Origin: DATKZH01 sp964475955
Lineage (GTDB): Bacteria > Planctomycetota > Planctomycetia > Pirellulales > Thermoguttaceae
Assembly: GCA_964475955.1 (NCBI GenBank)
Contig: CAYYZY010000214.1
Span: 1-12,930 of the forward strand
Length of the DNA stretch: 12,930 nt
Direction of reading: 5' to 3'
In this document: in pieces, positions 1 to 6,600 of the stretch
Numbering within the stretch: position 1 is the first letter of the stretch
Layout: each line of letters opens with the position of its first letter
The notes under the pieces: generated by a model
The model's database searches: none
Seen by the model: the letters and a program-made list of their open reading frames with translations, nothing else
What the model was told of the DNA's origin: nothing
Program-made: the position numbers and the translations under genes

Positions 1-323
1 TCGCAAATCAGGAGTTACGAGATCGCTTCTCGCTAACTTGTAAACTCGGGCTAGTCGACCTCGTGCGCCGATTCCGGCCCGACGACGTCATCATCGTCGC
101 CGACGGCGATGCGGCCGGCGAGCGGGGCGCCGACAATCTGGCCACCGTGCTCGTGGCCTACTGCCCGGCCGTCCGAATCATCCGTCCGCCCGACGGCGTC
201 AAGGACGCCCGCGCCTGGAAACGGGCCGGCGCGACCGCGGCCGACGTCCGCGCCGCGATCGACGCGGCCGACGTCCGACGGCTGCGCGTGACGGTCGCCT
301 CGCGACCGAAGCAACGGCGATGA
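1..323 (+). CDS. TOPRIM-domain (primase-like) protein, C-terminal part
   Basis: The frame is open from base 3, so the gene starts left of the window; the stop is TGA at 321-323. The visible 106 residues carry a TOPRIM core: a hydrophobic strand followed by ADGDAAG (the DxD metal-binding motif, about 90-110), then a helix and a second strand ending in RPPDGVKDARAW. TOPRIM domains bind Mg2+ in primases and topoisomerases. This form, a short domain ending soon after the KDAR-W segment, resembles primase-like proteins of plasmids and prophages that carry an N-terminal CHC2 zinc finger; that finger would lie outside the window. The next gene, 32 bases on, is a helicase-like ATPase, which fits a replication role. 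The first 50 bases are about half A+T, unlike the rest of the gene, and their translation does not look like a usual TOPRIM lead-in, so a frameshift or junction there is possible. The TOPRIM call is fairly secure; the full protein type is inferred. Confidence 0.75.
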   Translation, partial: ANQELRDRFSLTCKLGLVDLVRRFRPDDVIIVADGDAAGERGADNLATVLVAYCPAVRIIRPPDGVKDARAWKRAGATAADVRAAIDAADVRRLRVTVASRPKQRR

Positions 324-355
324 CAGTATTTCTATGACGGGAGCACAACAGAATC

Positions 356-1996
356 ATGGATGACGACGGTCTCCAACTCCACTACTCGCCCGGCCGGAAC
401 GGCAGCGGAACCATGACCGCGACTCTCAACGGCGATGTAGTAGCCGTCGACACGATGAACATCGCCCGGGACAAGGCGCGCCAGGCGTTCGCCGAGCGCC
501 TCTGCGAAGAGCGCCCGGGGATCGACCGGGAAGCGGTAGAGGAGCAACTACTCCAGGAGGCGGCCCGGGTCACCAGCGAGCGCCAGCAAGAACAGCCCGG
601 CGCCGACCTGGCCGAGGTGGACGCCAGCGCGATTGTCCGCCCGGAACGGATCATCACGCCGGACCTGTCAGCGATCACCATCCCGATGATGCTCCAAGTC
701 GGCGATGGCGTGCGCGGGCGGTGGACAGTGTATATCCGGTGGCAGGACGGTAAGCGCGAACGGCGCCCCCTCGGCCCCATGCTCGACCTGCCCGACGGGC
801 GCCGGCTCTACGTCGTCCCGATCCCCGGCGAGCCGCCCCCCAGCGTTCGTCCGGGCTGGTCGGCCGAGGCGCGCAAGCGCTGGCTGGCCGGCGAGGCGGC
901 CCCCGAGCCGGTCGACGTCTTCAAGCGGGTCTGCCAGCGCATCGCGCACTTCTTGGACGTCCCCGCGCCCGAGGCCCCGGGGATCACGGCGACGCTGGCC
1001 TGTTGGGTGATTCTTACCTATGCCTATTGTGCATGGCCAGCCGTGCCCTACCTGTACGTGGGCGGGCCCCTGGGATCAGGCAAGTCCCGCGTTTTCGAGA
1101 TCTTGGCTCGGCTCGTCTTTCGCCCGCTGGTCGCCTCCAACATGACCGCGGCGAGCCTATTCCGCACCCTGCACACCAGCGGTGGGGCCCTGCTACTGGA
1201 CGAGGCCGAGCGACTCCGGAAGACCAACGATCCCGACGTCAAAGAAACGCTCTCCATGCTGCTGGCCGGCTACAAGCGCGGCGGATGCGCCGTTCGCCTG
1301 GAATTCGTTGGCGACAGTGAGTTTCGGAGTGTGACGTTCGATGTCTACGGCCCGAAGGCGTTGGCGTGCATCTCTGTCTTGCCGCCCGCGCTGGCCAGCC
1401 GTGCGATCACCATCACCATGTTCCGCGCCGCGCCCGGCAGCGAGAAGCCCCGGCGCCGGATCGACGGCGACCCGGCCACCTGGCAGCGGCTGCGCGACGA
1501 GTTGCACGCCCTCGCGCTGGAACACGGGCCCACGTTCTTGCGGCTGATTGATCGGGTGGACGTCTGCCCCGACGAGATGAGCGGCCGCGACTTCGAGCTG
1601 TGGCAGCCACTCCTCGCCATCGCCACCTGGCTCGACGACGCGGGCGCGGGCGCGGGCGGGCTGGCCGACCTACTCCGAGACCACGCGCTGGCCACCCTCG
1701 CCCAAGGCAAGGATGACGAGACGCCCGATCACGACCACACGCTGTTGGGGATCGTCGCCCAAGCAATCCGGCTTGGCGAGCGCCCCACGCCCGGCGACAT
1801 CCTTGACCGGGCCAAGGCCTCCGAGCCGGAAGCATTCAAGCGGTGGACTGCCCGGGCCGTGTCCGAGCACCTGAAACGGTACGGCCTGACCACCAACAAA
1901 ACGGGGGGGAGCAAGCGCTACGCCCGCGTATCGGTCGACGACCTCGAACGAATCGAAACGAACTACGGGATCGACCTGGGAATGCGACCGGGGTAG
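356..1996 (+). CDS. DUF3631-like P-loop ATPase (mobile-element replication helicase-like)
   Basis: A 546-residue protein. Walker A is GPLGSGKS at about residues 237-244 and Walker B is LLLDEAE at about 279-285. The stretch after it (LAGYKRGG, then DVYGPKALACI, then an arginine-containing ASRAITITM) follows the pattern of DUF3631, an ATPase domain found in primase-helicase proteins of plasmids and phages. Residues 1-110 show no clear domain; 115-200 precede the ATPase and include a basic RWQDGKRERR segment. The C-terminal 80 residues (SEHLKRYGLTTNK) look like a small winged-helix DNA-binding region. The start at 356 is the first ATG after the TOPRIM gene; a purine-rich GGGAG lies about 14 bases upstream, so initiation is plausible but not strongly marked. 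Known of the family: ATP-driven replication or strand separation. Inferred: it works with the TOPRIM protein upstream in replicating a mobile element. Exact function is unproven. Confidence 0.75.
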   Translation: MDDDGLQLHYSPGRNGSGTMTATLNGDVVAVDTMNIARDKARQAFAERLCEERPGIDREAVEEQLLQEAARVTSERQQEQPGADLAEVDASAIVRPERIITPDLSAITIPMMLQVGDGVRGRWTVYIRWQDGKRERRPLGPMLDLPDGRRLYVVPIPGEPPPSVRPGWSAEARKRWLAGEAAPEPVDVFKRVCQRIAHFLDVPAPEAPGITATLACWVILTYAYCAWPAVPYLYVGGPLGSGKSRVFEILARLVFRPLVASNMTAASLFRTLHTSGGALLLDEAERLRKTNDPDVKETLSMLLAGYKRGGCAVRLEFVGDSEFRSVTFDVYGPKALACISVLPPALASRAITITMFRAAPGSEKPRRRIDGDPATWQRLRDELHALALEHGPTFLRLIDRVDVCPDEMSGRDFELWQPLLAIATWLDDAGAGAGGLADLLRDHALATLAQGKDDETPDHDHTLLGIVAQAIRLGERPTPGDILDRAKASEPEAFKRWTARAVSEHLKRYGLTTNKTGGSKRYARVSVDDLERIETNYGIDLGMRPG

Positions 1997-2004
1997 GTGG
2001 GACC

Positions 2005-2135
2005 GAGAACGTGCCCTACGTGCCCTACGTACCCCACCGACCCCGCAAACCCCTGGAAAACAAGGCCCGGGCGTGCGGCACATTGGGGCCGAGACCGGCC
2101 GATTGGGGCACGTAGGGCACGTAGGGCACGTTCTC
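2005..2135. repeat. 31-bp inverted repeat made of 9-bp iteron-like units
   Basis: The left arm (2005-2035) and right arm (2105-2135) are inverted copies matching at 30 of 31 positions; the one mismatch pairs 2031 with 2109. The spacer is 69 bases. Each arm starts or ends with GAGAACGTG and contains tandem ACGTGCCCT units, each bounded by the palindrome ACGT. It sits in the 162-base gap between the ATPase gene and the zinc-ribbon gene. The arms could form a large cruciform or bind a replication or partition protein, as iterons do. The 3' arm is followed by AGGGG, not a T tract, so a simple Rho-independent terminator is less likely. The role is inferred; the repeat itself is directly visible. 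Confidence 0.9.
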
Positions 2136-2158
2136 AGGGGTAGGTCTGGGAGAAGAAA

Positions 2159-2584
2159 ATGGAAAGCTCGATGCGTGATTTCCTGGGCGGACTCTACGGG
2201 AGCGATCACCACGAGCCCCCACCGCCGGGCGGGGCCGGAACGGCTCGACGAACGCCTGATCCGCCGATCGACGCCCCAGCCCGGGCGCCCGCGCCCGATC
2301 CGTCGATCGCGGCCGAGCCGGAGCAACCGTTGCTCCCGGGGCTGGATCCCGACGCGGCCCCCGCGCCGATCGACCCGGCCGACCTGGAACCGTGGCAGCG
2401 CTGGTGGGAGCGGTGCGAGCTCGACGACTTGCCCAAGCCCGGCGAGCCCTGCCCAACTTGCGGTTCGCTGGCCTACTGGGAGGACTTGGCTGGTGGTCGC
2501 CATTGCATGACCTGCGAACGGGAGGGGTTCGAGCGCGCCATGCGGCTGCAAGCGAAGGCCGCCGAGTTGCGTGAACGGGCCTGA
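2159..2584 (+). CDS. Small proline-rich protein with a zinc ribbon
   Basis: A 141-residue protein I do not recognise by name. A good ribosome site (GGGAGAAG) ends about four bases before the ATG; a second in-frame ATG lies four codons on. Residues 18-75 are rich in Pro, Ala and Asp and probably disordered; they include EQPLLPGLD, which resembles a short linear binding motif of the kind used to contact sliding clamps, though this is only a likeness. Residues 98-119 form a zinc ribbon: CPTC, 14 residues, then CMTC. A short basic and helical tail follows (ERAMRLQAKAAELRERA). It lies 163 bases after the ATPase gene, with the inverted repeat between them, and may belong to the same element. The zinc ribbon suggests nucleic-acid or protein binding; no enzyme activity can be claimed. 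Confidence 0.6.
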   Translation: MESSMRDFLGGLYGSDHHEPPPPGGAGTARRTPDPPIDAPARAPAPDPSIAAEPEQPLLPGLDPDAAPAPIDPADLEPWQRWWERCELDDLPKPGEPCPTCGSLAYWEDLAGGRHCMTCEREGFERAMRLQAKAAELRERA

Positions 2585-2626
2585 AGACCGTCCGACACTC
2601 GATTCGCCCAAGTCGGTGCGGCCCCC

Positions 2627-2679
2627 CCGGGCGGAGGTTTCTGAGCATGACGGCCCGTGAGAAGCCGGAAACCGCCCGG
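2627..2679 (+). repeat. Bulged 12-bp hairpin
   Basis: CCGGGC (2627-2632) and GGTTTC (2636-2641), separated by a GGA bulge, pair fully with GAAACC (2668-2673) and GCCCGG (2674-2679). The loop is 26 bases. The bulge and second stem segment contain GGAGG, the only ribosome-site-like sequence ahead of the ATG at 2647, which lies in the loop. It could be a translation-masking element or a DNA-level inverted repeat. There is no T tract, so it is a poor intrinsic terminator. Confidence 0.5.
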
Positions 2680-2835
2680 CGGATCGGCCGGCCTCCAGGT
2701 CGGCGCTGGCGGCGTGTCATTCCATGGTGTGTAAGCTACCTCCCCGCCCCGCAATTCGGTTGCTCGGAAAGCGAGACTGGAGTGGCACTCGGGCCCGCCT
2801 GGAAGCCGGACGCCAACCTGGTTGCAGCATCTTGA
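2647..2835 (+). CDS. Possible short or truncated gene, basic N-terminus
   Basis: A 62-codon frame with GGAGG nine bases before its ATG. The first 24 residues are strongly basic and contain RIGRPPGRRWRR, whose GRP core resembles an AT-hook-like DNA-binding segment. After about residue 25 the translation loses any recognisable character, and composition shifts near 2720. It could be the 5' remnant of a gene broken by rearrangement, a tiny real gene, or chance. No family is recognised, and I give it low confidence. Confidence 0.2.
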   Translation: MTAREKPETARRIGRPPGRRWRRVIPWCVSYLPAPQFGCSESETGVALGPAWKPDANLVAAS

Positions 2836-2860
2836 TCCCCGAGAGGGGGTCCGCGCAGCC
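2820..2860 (+). other. Two-tier stem with GAGA tetraloop
   Basis: ATCCCC (2835-2840) pairs with GGGGGT (2845-2850), with one T-G wobble, around the loop GAGA, which fits the stable GNRA class in RNA. An outer helix GGTTGC (2820-2825) pairs with GCAGCC (2855-2860), also with one wobble. The internal loop is nine bases on one side and four on the other. It may be part of a structured leader RNA, but GC-rich DNA forms such stems by chance fairly often. Confidence 0.3.
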
Positions 2861-3132
2861 GAGCAAACTGTGCAAACGCGGTGATCGCGCAGTCTTCCCT
2901 TGTCCGAAGCCTCCGGGCGCCCACTGGGTTCTGTACCGCCGTTGCTCGAAACGCTACCGGGCGATCGGCGAGCGGACCGTCCGCACGGGCACAAAACGCC
3001 TCTGGCGGGTACGGTGGTGTGGACGCGAAAAGGGTGGCAAGGATCAATGAGAAGGCGAATCTCCGGGCGGCCCCAGAAAGTCCCCAATGCCCCCATGGGG
3101 TGGGCTGGTAAGCTGGCCGGAGCCTCACCTAG

Positions 3133-3160
3133 GCCCCCAGGGCCCCCGTCTGGGGGCTTT
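3133..3160 (+). terminator. Terminator-like stem ahead of the helicase gene
   Basis: GCCCCCAG (3133-3140) pairs perfectly with CTGGGGGC (3150-3157) around a nine-base loop, followed by TTT then CG. An alternative stem uses GCCCCC (3142-3147) with the same GGGGGC. The T tract is short, so termination may be weak. It lies 55 bases before the helicase start. It could close upstream transcription, or act as an attenuator if the defence promoter lies further upstream. Confidence 0.45.
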
Positions 3161-3202
3161 CGTCCGTTGCTCACGTTTGATACGGTAGGCCCTACGTTGA
3201 TC

Positions 3203-3207
3203 GAGGG
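3203..3207 (+). promoter_or_regulatory. Ribosome binding site fixing the helicase start
   Basis: GAGGG sits seven bases before the ATG at 3215. The translation from that ATG (MVVLQEGQILIGPAFDEP) has the look of the family N-terminus, whereas everything upstream in the same open frame is proline/arginine-rich and unconserved in style. This decides 3215 over the earlier in-frame ATGs at 2900, 3050 and 3095. Confidence 0.65.
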
Positions 3208-3214
3208 CGCGCTG

Positions 3215-6200
3215 ATGGTTGTGCTGCAAGAAGGCCAAATCCTGATCGGACCGGCGTTCGACGAACCGGTGCGGGTTGAGACCGTGCGGCAAGGCGGCGA
3301 CGGCGCATGGACCGTGGGCGTTGTCGGGGCTCGATCCGAACGGTTCCGACGCGTGGTGCTGACCGACGACCAACTCGCGCTCCTTCATATCCTGAGCCCA
3401 GTCGCCGACTACAGCGGAAGCGGCGAGTTGCTCAGGCTCGGCCTCCAGGCGTACGCCCTCGGGATCGCCTACGAGTTCGACCCGTACTTCGGTCTGTCGA
3501 TCTCCAAGGTCGATCCTCTGCCGCATCAACTGGAGGCTGTCTACGACTACTTGCTCAAGCTGGCCCGGGTCCGCTTCCTGCTGGCCGACGATGCTGGGGC
3601 CGGCAAGACAATCATGGCGGGGCTCGTGATTCGAGAACTCAAGCTCCGGGGCCTGGCTGAGCGAATTCTGATCGTCTGCCCCGCCAATCTGGCCTTCCAG
3701 TGGCAGCGGGAGCTTCGCGAGAAATTCGACGAGAAGTTCATCGTGCTGAAGGGCTCGGACATCCGCGACCAGTTCGGCGTCAACCAGTGGATGGAGCAGA
3801 ACCAGGTCGTCACGTCCTTGGACCTCGCCAAGCGGACCGAAATCCTGCCTGGCCTGCGACAGGTCCACTGGGATCTCGTGATCGTGGACGAGGCTCACCG
3901 CATGTCGTGGACGCCCCCCGCCCGAAAGACGGCCCGCTACGCACTGGGCGAACTGCTGCGGGACTCGAGCGATCACATCGTGCTGCTCACGGCCACGCCC
4001 CACAAAGGCGACCCGGTCAACTTCAGCCTGTTTCTCGGGCTGCTCGATCCAGACGCCTACGCCGATGTTCGTTCGATCCGCGAGGCGATGGATCGCCGCC
4101 GGGCGCCCTTCTACTTGCGGCGGACCAAGGAGGCGATGGTCTACTTCCCCGAACGCGGTCCGGACGGCGAATGGCGCGCCCAGAAGATATTCACCAGTCG
4201 CATTCCGCACTCGGTCCAGTTCCGGATCGACGGGCCCGAGTTCGAGCTCTACAAGACAATCACGCGGTTCGTGAAACGCCAGAGCGCCCGGGCGGCTGCC
4301 GCGGGCGACGATCCGCGGGCCCGGGCCGTCGGCTTCTTGATGGCCCTCTACCAGCGGCGGCTGGCCTCCAGCACACACGCGGTGCGATGCTCGTTGCAGA
4401 ACCGGGCCAAACGGCTCGAACTCGGGCTGAAGAAGGCGCAGGAACTGGCGCGCACGGCCCCGCCGAGCCTGCCCGATCCCGAAGAGCTGGAAGAGATGGA
4501 CGAGGAGGACCGCGAGCGGCTCGAAACGCTGCTGGAAGCCATTTCCCTGGCACAGAGTGCCGACGAGGTGCGCCGCGAAATAGCCGAACTGCGGGAACTG
4601 GCCGCGGAGGCGATCGACGTCGAAAAGTCGGGCGCCGAAATGAAGCTGGCGATGCTCAAGGAAGTGCTGCGCCAAGAGAAATTCTTCGACCGGCCCGACC
4701 AGCGGCTGCTTCTGTTCACGGAGTTCCGAGACACCCTCAACTACCTGCTGGAGAATCTCACCGAGTGGGGCTTCCGCTGCGGCTGCATCCACGGCGGGAT
4801 GCGACCCGGGTCGCGCGATGAGCCGGGCACGCGCCTGTACGCCGAGCAGCAGTTCCGCGAAGGGACGATCCAAGTCCTCGTGGCCACCGAAGCCGCCGGC
4901 GAAGGGATCAACCTCCAGTGCTGCAACATCCTGTTCAACTACGACATCCCCTGGAACCCCAACCGGCTCGAACAGCGGATGGGCCGCATCCACCGTTACG
5001 GCCAGCGCAAGGACTGCCTGATCTTCAACTTCGTGGCGACCAACACGATCGAGGGCCGCGTCCTCCAGCGGCTGCTGGAGAAGCTCCAGGAAATCCGCAA
5101 CGCGCTCGACGACGACGCCGTGTTCAACGTCGTGGGCGAGATCCTCCCGGCGGCTCACGTCGAGCGCGTGCTGCGCGACTATTACGCCGGCAAGCTGGGC
5201 GACGCCGACCTCGAAGATCGCCTCTTGCACAACGTGGACGAGGGCCGGTTCCGGGCGATTTGCCACAACGCCCTGGAGGGGCTGGCCGCGAAGCGGCTCA
5301 ACCTGGCAATGCTCATCGAGCGGCGGGCCCGGGCGCAGGAGCGACGAGTCGTCCCCGAAACCATCGCCCGCTTCCTGTCCGAGACGGCCGGCTACGCCAA
5401 CTTCAGGCTCAAGCGGGTCGCGCGATTCCCCCACGCGTTCGACCCGGGCAAGACGCCATCCGTGTTGCAGCAGTACGAGCGCAATCCCGACTGGCGCCTG
5501 CCGGGGCTCGCAACGAAGTACCCGCGGTTTTCCACCGACCGGGGCACGGCCGAAGAGCACCATCTCGAATGGATCACCCCTGGGCATCCCCTGTTCGAGG
5601 CCATGCGGCGGCACATCTTCGACTCGTCGCAGGACGATCTGAAGAAGGGAGCTTGCTTCCATTCGCTCGCTCGCGAGGCGCCGTCGCGGATCGACTTCTA
5701 CCGTGCCCGGGTGGTTGACGGCTTGGGCCGGGTGGTCCACGAACGGCTGTTTGCCGTCGAACTGGCCGACGGTCGCGACCCGTGCCTGCGAGAACCCGCC
5801 TTGCTCGGCGATCTGATACCGGCCGAAGCCCCCGAGTCGCTGCCGCCCGTGGCCGAGTTCCCCGAAGCCGACTCCTGGATTCAGGAGAACGCCCTAACGC
5901 GGTTTCTCAGTGACGTCCGCGAAGAGCGGCTCGAAGAGGTCGGGCGGATCGCCGAGCACGTGGAGTTGTCGTTGACGGAACTCCTCCAGCGGGCGGATGA
6001 AGAGATTGGTCGGGCGGCGGCGGAGGTCGAGCGCAAGGCCCAGGGCGCCGAGGGCCGTCTCGCGCAGGCCGAGGCGCGCCACGCGGAACTGTTGGCCCGT
6101 CGCGAGCGCCGGCGCCGGGAACTCCAGCAGCAGCGGTCGCTCACGCTCCAGGCCGTGGAGCGGATGACCAGCGTGCTGATCCTGCCCCATCCCGACCGCG

Positions 6201-6592
6201 AGGCGCCGGAGGTCCGGCGGTTGCGGTCCAACCCGGAGACCGAGGCGATCGCCATGCAGGTCGTGATCGAGCACGAGCGGGCCCAGGGCCGCGAGGTCTA
6301 CGACGTGCACGAGAAGAACCTGGGCTACGACGTCACCAGCCTCGACGTCGCCTCCGGCGAGCTGCGCCTGATCGAAGTCAAGGGGATCGGCGGGGCCGAG
6401 GGAAGCGTCCTGCTCACGCCCAACGAACTCCGCGTCGCCCAAGACCGCCGCGACTGCTATTGGCTGTACGTGGTCACCCACTGCAACACCACGCCGCAGC
6501 TTCGCGAGCCGATCAAGGACCCAGCCCGGTTCCCCTGGCACGAGGTCACGAAGGTCGCCCACTATCACCTGAGCATTGCAGAATTGAGGTGA
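3215..6592 (+). CDS. SNF2-family helicase with C-terminal DUF3883 (DISARM DrmD-like)
   Basis: A 1125-residue protein. Lobe 1 has DDAGAGKT (Walker A, residues 125-132), DEAH (225-228) and TATPH (259-263). Lobe 2 has EAAGEGINLQ and the arginine-finger motif QRMGRIHRYGQ (587-597), typical of SNF2/RapA-like DNA translocases. An acidic, coiled insert (about 424-475) separates the lobes. A long coiled coil (about 907-988) precedes a C-terminal DUF3883 domain (about 1025-1115). In that domain GYDVTSLD and LIEVKG (E1054, K1056) look like a PD-(D/E)xK fold, though activity is not shown. Known: SNF2 proteins of this architecture occur in DISARM class 1 and related anti-phage loci, where they act on incoming DNA. 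The gene opens a + strand operon; the nuclease gene starts eight bases after its stop. Inferred role: ATP-driven DNA translocation in self/non-self discrimination. Family assignment is strong, exact role is not. Confidence 0.93.
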   Translation: MVVLQEGQILIGPAFDEPVRVETVRQGGDGAWTVGVVGARSERFRRVVLTDDQLALLHILSPVADYSGSGELLRLGLQAYALGIAYEFDPYFGLSISKVDPLPHQLEAVYDYLLKLARVRFLLADDAGAGKTIMAGLVIRELKLRGLAERILIVCPANLAFQWQRELREKFDEKFIVLKGSDIRDQFGVNQWMEQNQVVTSLDLAKRTEILPGLRQVHWDLVIVDEAHRMSWTPPARKTARYALGELLRDSSDHIVLLTATPHKGDPVNFSLFLGLLDPDAYADVRSIREAMDRRRAPFYLRRTKEAMVYFPERGPDGEWRAQKIFTSRIPHSVQFRIDGPEFELYKTITRFVKRQSARAAAAGDDPRARAVGFLMALYQRRLASSTHAVRCSLQNRAKRLELGLKKAQELARTAPPSLPDPEELEEMDEEDRERLETLLEAISLAQSADEVRREIAELRELAAEAIDVEKSGAEMKLAMLKEVLRQEKFFDRPDQRLLLFTEFRDTLNYLLENLTEWGFRCGCIHGGMRPGSRDEPGTRLYAEQQFREGTIQVLVATEAAGEGINLQCCNILFNYDIPWNPNRLEQRMGRIHRYGQRKDCLIFNFVATNTIEGRVLQRLLEKLQEIRNALDDDAVFNVVGEILPAAHVERVLRDYYAGKLGDADLEDRLLHNVDEGRFRAICHNALEGLAAKRLNLAMLIERRARAQERRVVPETIARFLSETAGYANFRLKRVARFPHAFDPGKTPSVLQQYERNPDWRLPGLATKYPRFSTDRGTAEEHHLEWITPGHPLFEAMRRHIFDSSQDDLKKGACFHSLAREAPSRIDFYRARVVDGLGRVVHERLFAVELADGRDPCLREPALLGDLIPAEAPESLPPVAEFPEADSWIQENALTRFLSDVREERLEEVGRIAEHVELSLTELLQRADEEIGRAAAEVERKAQGAEGRLAQAEARHAELLARRERRRRELQQQRSLTLQAVERMTSVLILPHPDREAPEVRRLRSNPETEAIAMQVVIEHERAQGREVYDVHEKNLGYDVTSLDVASGELRLIEVKGIGGAEGSVLLTPNELRVAQDRRDCYWLYVVTHCNTTPQLREPIKDPARFPWHEVTKVAHYHLSIAELR

Positions 6593-6600
6593 GACAGGCG

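Larger units (their letters stand above)
2585..3214. other. Gene-poor stretch separating replication genes from the defence operon
   Basis: About 630 bases with no convincing conserved gene. It holds a bulged hairpin (2627-2679), a weak short reading frame (2647-2835), a two-part stem with a GAGA loop (2820-2860), a perfect 10-base palindrome CCCCATGGGG (3091-3100), a terminator-like stem (3133-3160), and a small palindrome around GTAGGCCCTAC (3185-3195). A frame continuous with the helicase is open from before 2900, but its translation before 3215 is low-complexity and unlike the helicase family. I searched by eye for a tRNA T-arm (GGTTCRANNCC) and for group II intron domain V and found neither. 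It may be an element boundary plus a 5' leader; this is inference. Confidence 0.5.

Noticed and set aside
2005..2135. CRISPR array
   Set aside because: Only two inverted arms with short internal units; no regularly spaced direct repeats or cas genes.
1670..2611. A 313-codon open frame on the - strand
   Set aside because: It covers the end of the ATPase gene, the inverted repeat and the zinc-ribbon gene in antisense, and encodes low-complexity sequence.
2724..3050. A 108-codon + strand frame in the gene-poor stretch
   Set aside because: No ribosome site, no recognisable domain, and composition typical of chance frames in GC-rich DNA.
2900..3214. N-terminal extension of the helicase to an ATG at 2900, 3050 or 3095
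   Set aside because: The extension is proline/arginine-rich with no family likeness, crosses the terminator-like stem, and a good ribosome site marks the ATG at 3215.
2585..3214. tRNA, group II intron or attachment-site core
   Set aside because: No T-arm pattern, no domain V pattern and no integrase or direct repeat pair could be found by eye.
3125..5740. An 871-codon open frame on the - strand
   Set aside because: It mirrors the helicase gene, a usual effect of high-GC codon use, and its translation shows no domain motifs.
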